The translations under genes were made by a program, and so were the position numbers. This document shows positions 45,128-53,513 of a stretch of 64,000 nt of DNA, piece by piece. Origin of the DNA: Devosia sp. YR412. Its GTDB lineage: Bacteria > Pseudomonadota > Alphaproteobacteria > Rhizobiales > Devosiaceae. The number at the start of each line of letters is the position of its first letter. Position 1 is the stretch's first letter. The notes under the pieces are model-generated. The model worked only from the letters and a program-made list of their open reading frames with translations, ran no database searches and was not told where the DNA came from. Where the stretch lies: positions 372,001-436,000 of the forward strand of contig NZ_FOFL01000001.1 of NCBI RefSeq assembly GCF_900110945.1, read 5' to 3'.

Positions 45128-46192
45128 CTAGGGCACGGCATCCGGGGCGAGGGCGCAGCTTGGCGCATTCTCGTCCCAGATCACCTCAATGGTGGAATGG
45201 GTAATGCCATAGTCGGTGAGCAGGGCCGCCTTGACCGCCTGGGTCACGGCGGCGGGATGGGCGCCAGCGGCAATCAGGATATCGAGCGTCGCCACCGGCT
45301 TGCCAGAAGTGATCGACCAGACATGGACGTGACGGACCTCTTTGAGGCCCTCCACCTTGGCGACCAGCGATTTGCTGAGGTCTTCGACCACCACATTGCC
45401 CGGTGTGCCCTCCATCAGGATATGCAGCGAGCCGCGGAACAGCTTCCAGGCGCTGCGCAGCACCAACAGCGAGACCAGCACCGAGAGGATCGGATCGATC
45501 GGCATCCAGCCGGTGAGCCAGATCACTATGGCAGCGACAATGGCGCCGACCGAGCCGAGCAGATCGCCCAGCACATGCACCATGGCGCCGCGGATATTGA
45601 CGTGATCCTTGTCGCCGCGCGACAGCACGACAAAAACCACGATATTGATGACTAGGCCGAGCACGGCGACAATGAACATCGGCCCGGCCAGCACTTCGTG
45701 CGGCTGCATTAAGCGCTGGATCGCCTCATAGGTGATCCAGGCGACCAGGGCGAACAGCGCCACCGAATTGATCAGTCCGGCGACCACTTCGAGCCGCATA
45801 TAGCCAAAGCTGCGCTGGCTGTCCGAGGCGCGGCGACCGTAGCGGAACGCGGCCCAGGCGAGCAGCAGGGCAGCGGAATCGGTCAGCATGTGACCGGCAT
45901 CGGCGATCAGCGCCAGCGAGCCGGACAAGGCGCCGGCGATGACTTCGGCCACCATGAAGCCGGCAGTGAGGAGGAAGCCGATCAATACCACGCGCTCATT
46001 GCCGGCGCTGACCGTCGGCGCATGGCTATGGCCGGCGTGGTCGTGACCAGAATGGTCGTGCCCGGCATGGTCATCTCCGGAATGATCGCGACCAGCGTGG
46101 TCATGGCCCTCGTGATCATCCTCGTCATGGTTGTGACCGGCATGCAGGTGGCCATGCCCCAATGTGCCCTGATCCTTGTTGCCGCCCATCAT
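45128..46192 (-). CDS. CDF-family zinc-type cation efflux protein with His-rich N-terminus
   Basis: A 354-residue inner-membrane proton-coupled exporter. A cytosolic N-terminal tail (about 10-60) consists of HDH-A/S-G-type repeats and should bind zinc. Six membrane helices follow, with HMLTDSAALLLAW carrying the helix-2 metal site. The helix-5 segment has MVHVLGDLLGSVGA, and a C-terminal cytoplasmic domain contains HVHVWSI. The start at 46192 is chosen for GAGGAGA 6-7 nt upstream. A SmtB/CzrA-type repressor lies upstream on the same strand, with a matching operator between. Confidence 0.93.
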   Translation of the reverse strand: MMGGNKDQGTLGHGHLHAGHNHDEDDHEGHDHAGRDHSGDDHAGHDHSGHDHAGHSHAPTVSAGNERVVLIGFLLTAGFMVAEVIAGALSGSLALIADAGHMLTDSAALLLAWAAFRYGRRASDSQRSFGYMRLEVVAGLINSVALFALVAWITYEAIQRLMQPHEVLAGPMFIVAVLGLVINIVVFVVLSRGDKDHVNIRGAMVHVLGDLLGSVGAIVAAIVIWLTGWMPIDPILSVLVSLLVLRSAWKLFRGSLHILMEGTPGNVVVEDLSKSLVAKVEGLKEVRHVHVWSITSGKPVATLDILIAAGAHPAAVTQAVKAALLTDYGITHSTIEVIWDENAPSCALAPDAVP

Positions 46193-46214
46193 GTCGTCTC
46201 TCCTCGTCATCCTT

Positions 46215-46246
46215 CATATGAATACATGTTCATATGTGCAGATCAA
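46215..46246 (-). promoter_or_regulatory. SmtB/ArsR-type operator over the CDF promoter
   Basis: CATATGAA-TACATG-TTCATATG (46215-46236) is a perfect 8-bp inverted repeat with the TGAA/TTCA core typical of SmtB-family operators. On the minus strand a -35-like TTGATC (46246-46241) and -10-like TATTCA (46224-46219) with 16 bases between overlap it. Binding there would block transcription of the exporter. Confidence 0.75.
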
Positions 46247-46271
46247 GAAAAATGCGCGTGACGGCCGGCGA

Positions 46272-46586
46272 TCAGCCGTTGCTGGCCTCGTCATGCTCTT
46301 CCATGGTGTGCTCGAGCATGCCGCTCAGCATGTCGGCGACATGGGCGTCGGCCGTCTCGTAGAACACCTGCTTGTTGCGCCGCGTGCCGCGCACCAGCCG
46401 GGCGCCGCGCAGCAGGCGCAGGTGGTGGCTGACCAGCGATGGCGAGGCATTGACCGCCTTGGCGATATCACCGACCGCGATCGGTTCGGCGAGGCAGGCC
46501 AGCAGCACGCGCAGCCGGGTCGGATCGCCGAGCAGGCGATAGGTTTCGGCGATGACGGTGATCTGTTCGTCGCTGGGCGTGGTCAC
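46272..46586 (-). CDS. SmtB/CzrA-type ArsR-family metal-sensing repressor
   Basis: About 104 residues from a GTG start at 46586. The winged helix-turn-helix (GDIAKAVNASPSLVSHHLRLLRGARLV) is followed by the C-terminal alpha5 metal site. There DAH, then ten residues, then HTME reproduces the D-x-H-x10-H-x2-E signature of zinc/cobalt sensors of the SmtB/CzrA group. It should release DNA on zinc binding and derepress the CDF exporter next to it. A longer in-frame start would add a low-complexity extension into the divergent promoter and is not preferred. Confidence 0.9.
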   Translation of the reverse strand: MTTPSDEQITVIAETYRLLGDPTRLRVLLACLAEPIAVGDIAKAVNASPSLVSHHLRLLRGARLVRGTRRNKQVFYETADAHVADMLSGMLEHTMEEHDEASNG

Positions 46587-46707
46587 GGGCGGAACTCTGG
46601 GCGGGGCTAGCTGCTTCAAGAGGTAAGGCGCTTTGCGCCGCTGCGCCAGAGGGTGGCCCCGTGTCGCCCAACATGCCAAGCTGATGAAAACACCCGAGGA
46701 GTTGCCC

Positions 46708-47697
46708 ATGAGTTTCCGCGCCCTGCTGACCGAAAAGGCCGCCGACGGCACAATTACCTCCTCCGTCCAGACGCTGGACGAGGGGCGCCTGCCCGAGGGC
46801 AATGTGACGGTGGCGGTGGACTGGGCAGGCCTCAATTACAAGGACGGGCTGATCCTTACCGGCGCCGGCAATATGATCAAAGCCTATCCCCATGTCGCCG
46901 GCATCGACTTTTCCGGCACGGTCAGCGCCAGCGAGGACTGGCGGTTTCATGAGGGCGATAAGGTCTTGCTCACTGGCTGGCGCGTCGGTGAGAGCCATTG
47001 GGGTGGTTATGCCGAAACAGCGCGGGTCAATGGCGACTGGCTGGTGCCACTGCCCAAGACGTTGAGCGCGCGCGATGCCATGGTGCTGGGCACGGCGGGG
47101 CTGACGGCGATGCTGGCGGTGGATCGGCTGGAGGCGGCCGGCGTCAGCAAGAGCGCTGGGCCGATCCTGGTGACGGGCGCGGCGGGCGGCGTCGGTACCA
47201 TTGCCATCTCGCTTCTGGCCAAGCTTGGCTATGAGGTTGCCGCATTGTCGGGGCGCCCACAGCATGCCGAGGCGCTGAAGGCTTTGGGTGCGACGACGAT
47301 TGTCGATCGGGCGGCATTCCTCGCCGAGCCGGACAAACCGCTGGAAGCGGCGCGTTGGGCCGGTGCGGTGGACAATGTCGGCGGAGCGCTGCTCGGCAAG
47401 CTGCTGAAACAGGTGCATTACGATGGCGTCGTCGCCAGCATCGGCATGGCAGGCGGCACCGATCTGCCGACCAATGTACTGCCCTTCATCCTGCGCGGCG
47501 TGACGCTGGTCGGCATCGACAGCGTGATGCGGCCCACCGCGCCAAGGGTGGCGGCCTGGCAGCGGCTGGGGGAATTGTTTGATGCCGAGGCGTATTCGGG
47601 GCTGGTCGAGGAGATCGGGCTGGAGGGCCTGCCGGAAGCGGCAAAGCGGATTTTGGCGGGGGAGGTGAGGGGCAGGGTGCTGGTTGAGGTGCGGTAG
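46708..47697 (+). CDS. AcuI/YhdH-type MDR oxidoreductase
   Basis: A 329-residue zinc-free medium-chain reductase. Signature blocks are LNYKDGLILTG (about 47-57), VAGIDFSGTV and the Rossmann motif LVTGAAGGVGTIAISLLAKLG (about 152-172). Relatives reduce acryloyl-CoA with NADPH (AcuI) or short enoyl compounds (YhdH). The ATG at 46708 is preceded by GAGGAG at 7 nt. It stands alone, divergent from the arsR-type gene. Confidence 0.9.
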   Translation: MSFRALLTEKAADGTITSSVQTLDEGRLPEGNVTVAVDWAGLNYKDGLILTGAGNMIKAYPHVAGIDFSGTVSASEDWRFHEGDKVLLTGWRVGESHWGGYAETARVNGDWLVPLPKTLSARDAMVLGTAGLTAMLAVDRLEAAGVSKSAGPILVTGAAGGVGTIAISLLAKLGYEVAALSGRPQHAEALKALGATTIVDRAAFLAEPDKPLEAARWAGAVDNVGGALLGKLLKQVHYDGVVASIGMAGGTDLPTNVLPFILRGVTLVGIDSVMRPTAPRVAAWQRLGELFDAEAYSGLVEEIGLEGLPEAAKRILAGEVRGRVLVEVR

Positions 47698-47710
47698 GAG
47701 TCCTTGTTGG

Positions 47711-47829
47711 ATACCCCCACCTAGCCTCCCCCTGATAGGGGGAGGAACAGATCGAGCTTTTGGCAACATAGTGCCCAATCCACCAGACGGATTCCTCCCC
47801 CTTTTCAGGGGGAGGCTAGGTGGGGGTAT
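47711..47829. repeat. Palindromic intergenic repeat, copy A
   Basis: Two nearly identical inverted arms of about 37 bases (47711-47747 and 47792-47829) surround a 44-base core. Each arm itself folds into a small hairpin (CCTCCCCCT / AGGGGGAGG). The element fills the gap between two convergent genes, and it shares arm wording and the AGATCGAG core motif, only slightly diverged, with the element at 62610. Confidence 0.85.
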
Positions 47830-47843
47830 TCTTTCTTTGGGAC

Positions 47844-49721
47844 CTATCGATACCCAGCCGCCTGCAGCTCAAACAGCTCTGCATACCTCCCGCGTAGCCC
47901 CAACAATTCTTCATGCGACCCGGACTCGAGGATCGCGCCATTCTCCAGCACCAGGATCCGATCGGCCATGCGCACTGTCGAAAAGCGGTGCGAGATGATC
48001 ACTGCCGTCTTGCCCGAGGCCAGGCTCTTGAAGCGCGAGAACACTTCCGACTCTGCCTTGGCGTCGAGCGCCGCGGTGGGCTCATCGAGGATGATCAGAT
48101 CCGCGTCGCGCATATAGGCGCGGGCGATGGCGACCTTCTGCCATTCGCCGCCCGAGAGGTCGCGGCCCTTCTTGAACAGGCGGCCGAGCTGCTGGTCATA
48201 GCCATCGGGCAGCTTGGCGATCACGGCATCGGCCAGGCTCCGCTCGGCGGCGTCGCCGATACGGGTCATGTCGTCCTGGTCCGCGATGCGGCCGACGCCG
48301 ATATTCTCGCGGGCCGAGAGGCTGTAGCGGATGAAATCCTGGAAGATCACGCCGATATGGGCGTGGATGTCGGCGACGGCGAACTCCTTGAGATCGATCC
48401 CGTCAATGGTCACGCGGCCCTCATCGGGATCGTAGAGCCGGGTCAGCAGCTTGACGATTGTGGTCTTGCCGGCGCCGTTCTCGCCGACCAGCGCCAGCGT
48501 CTCGCCGGCCCTGAGCGTGAAGCTCAGGTGGCGAATGGCCCAGCCTTCGGTATCGGGATAGCGAAAGCCGACGTTTTCGAAGCTGATGCCGTGGCGGATT
48601 GGCTGGGGGAAGGGCTTCGGGTTCACCGGCGAAAGAATGGTCGGCTCGATCTCGAAGAAGGAAAACAGGTCGTCGAGATACATCGACTGGCCGGCAATGG
48701 CGGTGAAGCCGAGCAGGATTTTCTGGAACAGCCCATTGAGGCGCAGGAACGAGCCGGAGAGGAAGGCCAGGTCGCCGATGGAAAAGTCGCCGGTAATGGT
48801 GCGCCAGACGATGAAGCCATAGGCGCCATAATAGGTCAGCGAGGAGATCGACGAGAACAGCGCGCCCCAGGCGGCGCGTTGCGTCGAAAGGCTGCGGTTT
48901 TCGAGATAGATGGTGTGGGCCAGCTGCTTGAAGCGGCGGATCAGGAAATCGCCCAGCCCGAACAGCTTGAGTTCCTTGGCCGTCTCGGCGCTGGCGCCGA
49001 TATAGCGGATATATTCCAGCTCGCGCCGCTCCGGCGTGCGCCAGCGGCTCATGAAATAGGCCAGCGTATTGAAGCGCGTCTCGCCCCAGATGGCGGGTAC
49101 AAAGCTCAGCGGCAGCAGCAGGATCAGCCAGGGCGCATAGAAGAACAGACCGGCGGCCAAGGTGATAACAGTGATGATATCCTGCGCCTGGCCGAACATC
49201 TGGCTCAGCAGCGCATTGCGGCCTGCCGCCTGGCGGCGGGCCCGCTCCAGCCGGTCCTGATATTCGGCGGATTCAAAATGCATCAGGTCGAGCCGCGCCG
49301 CATGGGCCATCAGCTCGACGCTGACCGTATTGGCATGCAGCTCGGAGAGGATGGAATCCACCAGCCCCGTGGCGCGGGCGATGAAATCATTGGCCAGCAC
49401 CAGCGCGAATTCGAGGCCGAGCAGTAGCAGGACATGGTTGAGCTCCCCACTGGCCCACCATTCGGCAAAGGCCGGGCCCGGCGGAGTGATGGCAGTGAGG
49501 CGAACCACCTCGTCGACGATCAGCTTGGCGGCAAACAGCACGGCAATCGGCTGCAGCGAGGCGACAAGTCGAAGGCCGATGCTGGCGGCGGTCAGCGACT
49601 TGCTGGTGCGCCAGATCTGCGCCACCAGCCGGCCGAGATGGCGGAGGTTGTCGAGGCGTTCGCGGAATGTGGGAGCTTTGTCGTCGGTCGGCGGTGGGCG
49701 ACGCCCGGGAAGATCGGTCAT
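47844..49721 (-). CDS. ABC exporter with fused membrane and ATPase domains
   Basis: A 625-residue half-transporter. A membrane domain with about six helices (about 40-335) precedes an ATPase (about 375-610) with Walker A GENGAGKTT, signature LSGGEWQK and Walker B LIILDEPTAALD. The type is lipid- or drug-exporter-like with no adjacent partner, so it probably works as a homodimer. The N-terminal 25 residues are Pro/Arg-rich and soluble. No substrate can be read from context. Confidence 0.9.
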   Translation of the reverse strand: MTDLPGRRPPPTDDKAPTFRERLDNLRHLGRLVAQIWRTSKSLTAASIGLRLVASLQPIAVLFAAKLIVDEVVRLTAITPPGPAFAEWWASGELNHVLLLLGLEFALVLANDFIARATGLVDSILSELHANTVSVELMAHAARLDLMHFESAEYQDRLERARRQAAGRNALLSQMFGQAQDIITVITLAAGLFFYAPWLILLLPLSFVPAIWGETRFNTLAYFMSRWRTPERRELEYIRYIGASAETAKELKLFGLGDFLIRRFKQLAHTIYLENRSLSTQRAAWGALFSSISSLTYYGAYGFIVWRTITGDFSIGDLAFLSGSFLRLNGLFQKILLGFTAIAGQSMYLDDLFSFFEIEPTILSPVNPKPFPQPIRHGISFENVGFRYPDTEGWAIRHLSFTLRAGETLALVGENGAGKTTIVKLLTRLYDPDEGRVTIDGIDLKEFAVADIHAHIGVIFQDFIRYSLSARENIGVGRIADQDDMTRIGDAAERSLADAVIAKLPDGYDQQLGRLFKKGRDLSGGEWQKVAIARAYMRDADLIILDEPTAALDAKAESEVFSRFKSLASGKTAVIISHRFSTVRMADRILVLENGAILESGSHEELLGLRGRYAELFELQAAGYR

Positions 49722-49744
49722 GGCAATAGGATAGCTCTGGGGCA

Positions 49745-49780
49745 GCGTGGGGGAAACTTAATTTGCCGTAACCCCCACGC
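49745..49780. terminator. Long-loop hairpin between AKR and ABC exporter genes
   Basis: A perfect 9-bp stem GCGTGGGGG / CCCCCACGC with an 18-nt loop follows the end of the aldo/keto reductase on the minus strand. No T run is present, so the terminator reading is tentative. Confidence 0.35.
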
Positions 49781-49788
49781 CGAATCTG

Positions 49789-50778
49789 TCAGTAGCGTTC
49801 AAAGGCCTTGGGCTTGTTGCCCATGATGGCTTCGATCTTTTCGATCACGTCCGGGGTCAGCTTGGCCTTGGACTTCAGTGTCGAGAGGTTGTCCTCAAGC
49901 TGGGCTTTCTTAGAGGCGCCGAGGATCACCGTCGAGACATGCGGATTGGCGAGGCACCACAGCAGGGCCAGGTGATGCACCGGCAGGCCGATTTCCTTGG
50001 CCAGCGTCGCTAGTTGCTTGATCTGCTCCAGCTTGGCCTTGCCGGCCTCGCTGGTCCATTCTTTCTTGAGCCATTCATAGCCCGGCAGGTTCATGCGGCT
50101 GTCGGCGGGAATGCCGTCATTGTATTTGCCGGTGAGGGCGCCAGACGCCAGCGGCGACCAGATCGTGGTGCCCAGGCCCATCAGCTCATAGAGCGGCAGA
50201 TAGTCGTGCTCGACCTTCTGGCGGGTGAAGAGATTATATTGCGGCTGCTCCATTGTCGGGCCGATCAGGCTGTTGGCGCGGGCAAAGGCCCAGGCTTCGG
50301 TGAGCTGCTGAGCATTCCACTCCGAGGTGCCCCAATAGAGCACCTTGCCCTGGGTGATGAGATTGTGCATCGCCCAGACGGTTTCCTCGATCGGCGTGTC
50401 GATATCCGGCCGGTGGCAGAAATAGAGGTCGAGATAATCCACCTGCAGGCGCTTGAGCGCGGCATGGGCGGCTTCGGTCACGTGCTTGCGGGAAAGTCCC
50501 TTCTGCGTCGGCTTCTCGCCGCCCCAAAACACTTTCGACGACACCGAATAAGAGTCGCGGCTCCAGCCCAGTTTGTTGAGCGCCGCGCCCATCAGGGCTT
50601 CGGATTCACCGGCTTCATAGCCTTCGGCATTGTCGAAGAAATTGACGCCTTCGTCATAGGCCAGGCCCATCAGCGACAGGGCTTCCTTTTCATCGACCTG
50701 CTTGCTGAAAGTGACCCAGCTGCCGAGCGACAGTTCGCTGACCTTGAGGCCAGATTTGCCCAAGCGACGATATTCCAT
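49789..50778 (-). CDS. Aldo/keto reductase, Kv-beta-like
   Basis: A 329-residue NADPH-dependent TIM-barrel reductase. The catalytic Asp and Tyr are in FFDNAEGYEAGESE (about 48-61), the Lys in SVSSKVFW (about 78-85) and the His in LYFCHRPD. Wording such as SGLKVSELSLGSW and SEWNAQQLTEAW is close to the Kv-beta/YghZ group that handles aldehydes such as methylglyoxal. It is probably a single-gene unit. Confidence 0.92.
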   Translation of the reverse strand: MEYRRLGKSGLKVSELSLGSWVTFSKQVDEKEALSLMGLAYDEGVNFFDNAEGYEAGESEALMGAALNKLGWSRDSYSVSSKVFWGGEKPTQKGLSRKHVTEAAHAALKRLQVDYLDLYFCHRPDIDTPIEETVWAMHNLITQGKVLYWGTSEWNAQQLTEAWAFARANSLIGPTMEQPQYNLFTRQKVEHDYLPLYELMGLGTTIWSPLASGALTGKYNDGIPADSRMNLPGYEWLKKEWTSEAGKAKLEQIKQLATLAKEIGLPVHHLALLWCLANPHVSTVILGASKKAQLEDNLSTLKSKAKLTPDVIEKIEAIMGNKPKAFERY

Positions 50779-50911
50779 AGCAATGTTCCTGATTTATCGG
50801 CAGTTGACGATGACGCTAGTGGGGCAACGGGTGTCTGTCCAGCCGGTTCCCACTCGTCATTGAACCGGGCGACGCGATCCGCGTTGCAAGCTCAGACAGA
50901 GGAGACGCCAC

Positions 50912-51280
50912 ATGCTCAAGGACAAGGATTCTGCGGCCATCGTCGCGGTGACAGACATGGCACGGGCCAGGGATTTTTACGGCAAGACGCTTGGCCTCTC
51001 GCTGGTCGAGGGCGATGACAATGTGATGCAGTTCAAGACCGGCGCGACCACGCTTGTGGTCTACAAGTCCGACTTTGCCGGCACCAACCAGGCCAATGCG
51101 GTGGTCTGGGGAGTCGGCGACGAGATCGAGGCGATCGTGGAGGCGCTCAAAGCCAAGGGTGTCAGCTTCGAGCAATATCCCGGCATGGACTACAAGGACG
51201 GCATCCACTCGGCTGGGGATTTCAGGATGGTCTGGTTCAAGGACCCGGACGGCAATATCCTGCACCTGAACTCGATGTAA
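50912..51280 (+). CDS. VOC-superfamily (glyoxalase/bleomycin-resistance fold) protein
   Basis: A 122-residue protein of one VOC module pair: MARARDFYGKTLGLSLVEGDDN (about 16-37) and the closing WFKDPDGNILHLNSM. Metal-site residues cannot be confirmed by eye. Function is open; it may act on aldehydes or small toxic substrates. The ATG has GAGGAG upstream, and its stop abuts the convergent HAD gene. Confidence 0.85.
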   Translation: MLKDKDSAAIVAVTDMARARDFYGKTLGLSLVEGDDNVMQFKTGATTLVVYKSDFAGTNQANAVVWGVGDEIEAIVEALKAKGVSFEQYPGMDYKDGIHSAGDFRMVWFKDPDGNILHLNSM

Positions 51281-51979
51281 TCACGGCCGCTCGCGCAAAA
51301 ACTTCGCCAGGTCGTCGGTGATGTGATGCACATGCGGGCCGGCGGCGCGGTCGAGTTCCCAAGCGTCGACCTGTTCATGCACGAAGTCCGGGCCGGCCAC
51401 AACCTGCACGGTCGACATGCCCATGTCATGCGGCACGACGAGGTTTTTCTCCAGGTCGTCGAACATCACGGCGCGGGTCGGGTCGATGCTGTGCAGGGCG
51501 AAAAAGCCGTCATAGGCGGCCTTGTGCGGCTTGGGCACATAGGTCATGGCGCGGATGTCATGCACATGCTCGAACAGGTCATCGCCGCCGAGCCGTTTCA
51601 GCACCGAACGCGCATGGCCGACATCGCCATTGGTCAGGATGAACTTGCGGCCGGGCAGGGCGCGGATGGCGTCCACCAGGTCGGGATGCGGATCGACCGG
51701 CGCATAATCGATGGCATGGACGGAATTGAGGAAATCGTCGGGATCGACGGTGTGCTGGGTCATCAGCCCGTTCAGCGTAGTACCGAAGTCGCGGTAATAG
51801 GTCTTCTGCAGGGCGCGGGCGGCGTCGAAATCCAGCTTGGTCAGGTCCATCACATAATTGGTGATGCGGATATCGATCTGGGCGAACAGGTTGCAGCTGC
51901 GCGGATAGAGGGTGTTGTCGAGATCGAACACCCAATCGGTAATGTGGCTGAGGCTGCGAGGGGGCGACATATGGTTCAT
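51281..51979 (-). CDS. HAD-family pyrimidine 5'-nucleotidase
   Basis: A 232-residue cytosolic phosphatase with all HAD motifs: FDLDNTLYP (nucleophile Asp near residue 19), LTNGD, KPHKAAYDG and MFDDLEKN. It resembles the yeast SDT1-type nucleotidases acting on UMP/CMP. In Hyphomicrobiales this gene is usually next to argB. Here a stretch of about 6.7 kb separates them. A start three codons later (ATG 51970) is also possible. Confidence 0.87.
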   Translation of the reverse strand: MNHMSPPRSLSHITDWVFDLDNTLYPRSCNLFAQIDIRITNYVMDLTKLDFDAARALQKTYYRDFGTTLNGLMTQHTVDPDDFLNSVHAIDYAPVDPHPDLVDAIRALPGRKFILTNGDVGHARSVLKRLGGDDLFEHVHDIRAMTYVPKPHKAAYDGFFALHSIDPTRAVMFDDLEKNLVVPHDMGMSTVQVVAGPDFVHEQVDAWELDRAAGPHVHHITDDLAKFLRERP

Positions 51980-52023
51980 AGTCGCTCGAACCTAGCGCAG
52001 ATTTGTGAACATTTCACCTGACG

Positions 52024-52052
52024 AAAAAGGGAGCGGCGCTGACGCCGCTCCC
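52024..52052 (-). terminator. Rho-independent terminator of the secreted-protein gene
   Basis: On the minus strand a perfect 10-bp stem (GGGAGCGGCG / CGCCGCTCCC, 4-nt loop) is followed by TTTTT, 11 bases after the stop at 52064. Confidence 0.93.
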
Positions 52053-52063
52053 CCTAGCCGAAA

Positions 52064-53320
52064 TTACTCAGCAGCCTGGTTGGCTTCGACGACGAGACCG
52101 AGCGCGGTGATCAGGCCGGCCGGGTTGGCGGCAGCGGCCATCAGCACCAGCAGCGAGGTCGGCGACGGCGGGGCGATCTTGACCTCGAGGCTTTCCGGCG
52201 CGTCGAGGAAGGCTTCCACGGGCGGGATCACCACGTCATTAAGGGCCGGGATGCCCGAGCCGGCCAGCATCAGCGGCAGCTGTGCCTTGAGGCCGGTGAC
52301 GAAGGTGGCACGGTCGGTGCCGGCCTCGGCGGCAAAGAAGTCGAGCAGCTTGCCGGCCAGCGAGGCGTCGTCATAGCGCACCGAGGTGTTGACGATATTG
52401 ACGCCCTGCATGATCGCCATGCCCTGCATCATCTGTGCCTGGGCCTGTTCTTCGGTCGGTGCAGCGCCGTCCGTCGTCGCCATGGCAGCCTGCATCGCAT
52501 AGAGCTGGTCGAGCACGGCCGGGGTCAAGCCGGTAAATTCGCCGGTGATGTCGAGCGCGCCGATATCGGCGAAGTCGAACAGGAATTCATTGAGCGTCAT
52601 ATGGCCGTCAGCCATGGTCCAAGAGAAATCCTGGGTGATGTCGCCGCTGACATTGGTCAGGCCAAGCGCTTCGATCGTGGCGCCGGCTGCGGGGTCTTCT
52701 TCGCTGACCGTCGACAGATCGAGCGAAATGCCGGAGATGTTCAGCACCGAGCTGAGGTCGACCAGATCGGCCGTGCCCTGCGACGGGTTAAAGGTCGAGA
52801 CGGCTTCCATGCCCTCGACCGAGAACACTTCCTCGCCATCGCGGGTGACGACGACAGGACCACTGCTCAGCGAGCCGACCAACTGCAACAGCATGACGGC
52901 AGGAACTGTGTCGCCAGCGGGAATATAGAGGCTGTCGGCGCGGATATCGCTGGCGGTGACGTGACCAACCGGCTCCGGTGCGCTGGCAAATTCGGTGTCG
53001 ATATCGGGGATGGTCAGCGATTCGACGGTGTAGCTGCCGTCAGCGCCTTCGGCGACGCCCGAAAAGGTCAGCTCGGTATCGAAAACCGTCGGCTCCATGC
53101 CTTCGACCTCCGGGGTGAAACCAACGGTGACGCCATCGACAGTGATGGTGTCGCCATCCAGCGTGGCCGCGCCGAAGCTGAGGTCATAGCCGATGTGCTT
53201 GTACACTTCAGCAACGCGATCGACAAAGGCCTGGGCCTCCAGCGCCATGGCTGGGGTCATCAGGGCAGCGGTCGCAACGCTGCTCAGCAGCAGCAGGCGG
53301 GCAGTCTGGTTGGTCCTCAT
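52064..53320 (-). CDS. Secreted hypothetical protein
   Basis: A 418-residue exported protein. A hydrophobic signal peptide ends at AMA near residue 27. The mature part is acidic, beta-rich and Thr/Val/Asp-rich, with recurring short strands. I recognise no catalytic motif or known domain. The start at 53320 (second ATG) is chosen because GGAG lies about 6 nt upstream. It has its own terminator and appears monocistronic. Confidence 0.75.
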   Translation of the reverse strand: MRTNQTARLLLLSSVATAALMTPAMALEAQAFVDRVAEVYKHIGYDLSFGAATLDGDTITVDGVTVGFTPEVEGMEPTVFDTELTFSGVAEGADGSYTVESLTIPDIDTEFASAPEPVGHVTASDIRADSLYIPAGDTVPAVMLLQLVGSLSSGPVVVTRDGEEVFSVEGMEAVSTFNPSQGTADLVDLSSVLNISGISLDLSTVSEEDPAAGATIEALGLTNVSGDITQDFSWTMADGHMTLNEFLFDFADIGALDITGEFTGLTPAVLDQLYAMQAAMATTDGAAPTEEQAQAQMMQGMAIMQGVNIVNTSVRYDDASLAGKLLDFFAAEAGTDRATFVTGLKAQLPLMLAGSGIPALNDVVIPPVEAFLDAPESLEVKIAPPSPTSLLVLMAAAANPAGLITALGLVVEANQAAE

Positions 53321-53513
53321 CGTCATCTCCGGCTTTGTTGTGTTTATTGGTCGGTTGGGCGAATTTATTGGCTCTGGAACCAATCGCCGCTGAGGGGAAA
53401 TGGCTCCTTGAGCATTGAGTTGCAATAGATTTAGGCCACAAAGCGGCTTGCTGTCTTTATTGTCGGTTTATTGCATCATAACGACGACGACACGATTGTG
53501 ACGCTTCTGCCGT

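Noticed and set aside
46587..46835. N-terminal extension of the ArsR-type repressor
   Set aside because: It would run through the divergent promoter and add a segment without similarity; the GTG at 46586 gives the normal family length.
47913..49427. Long plus-strand frame opposite the ABC exporter
   Set aside because: Antisense shadow; the exporter on the minus strand has all ABC motifs.
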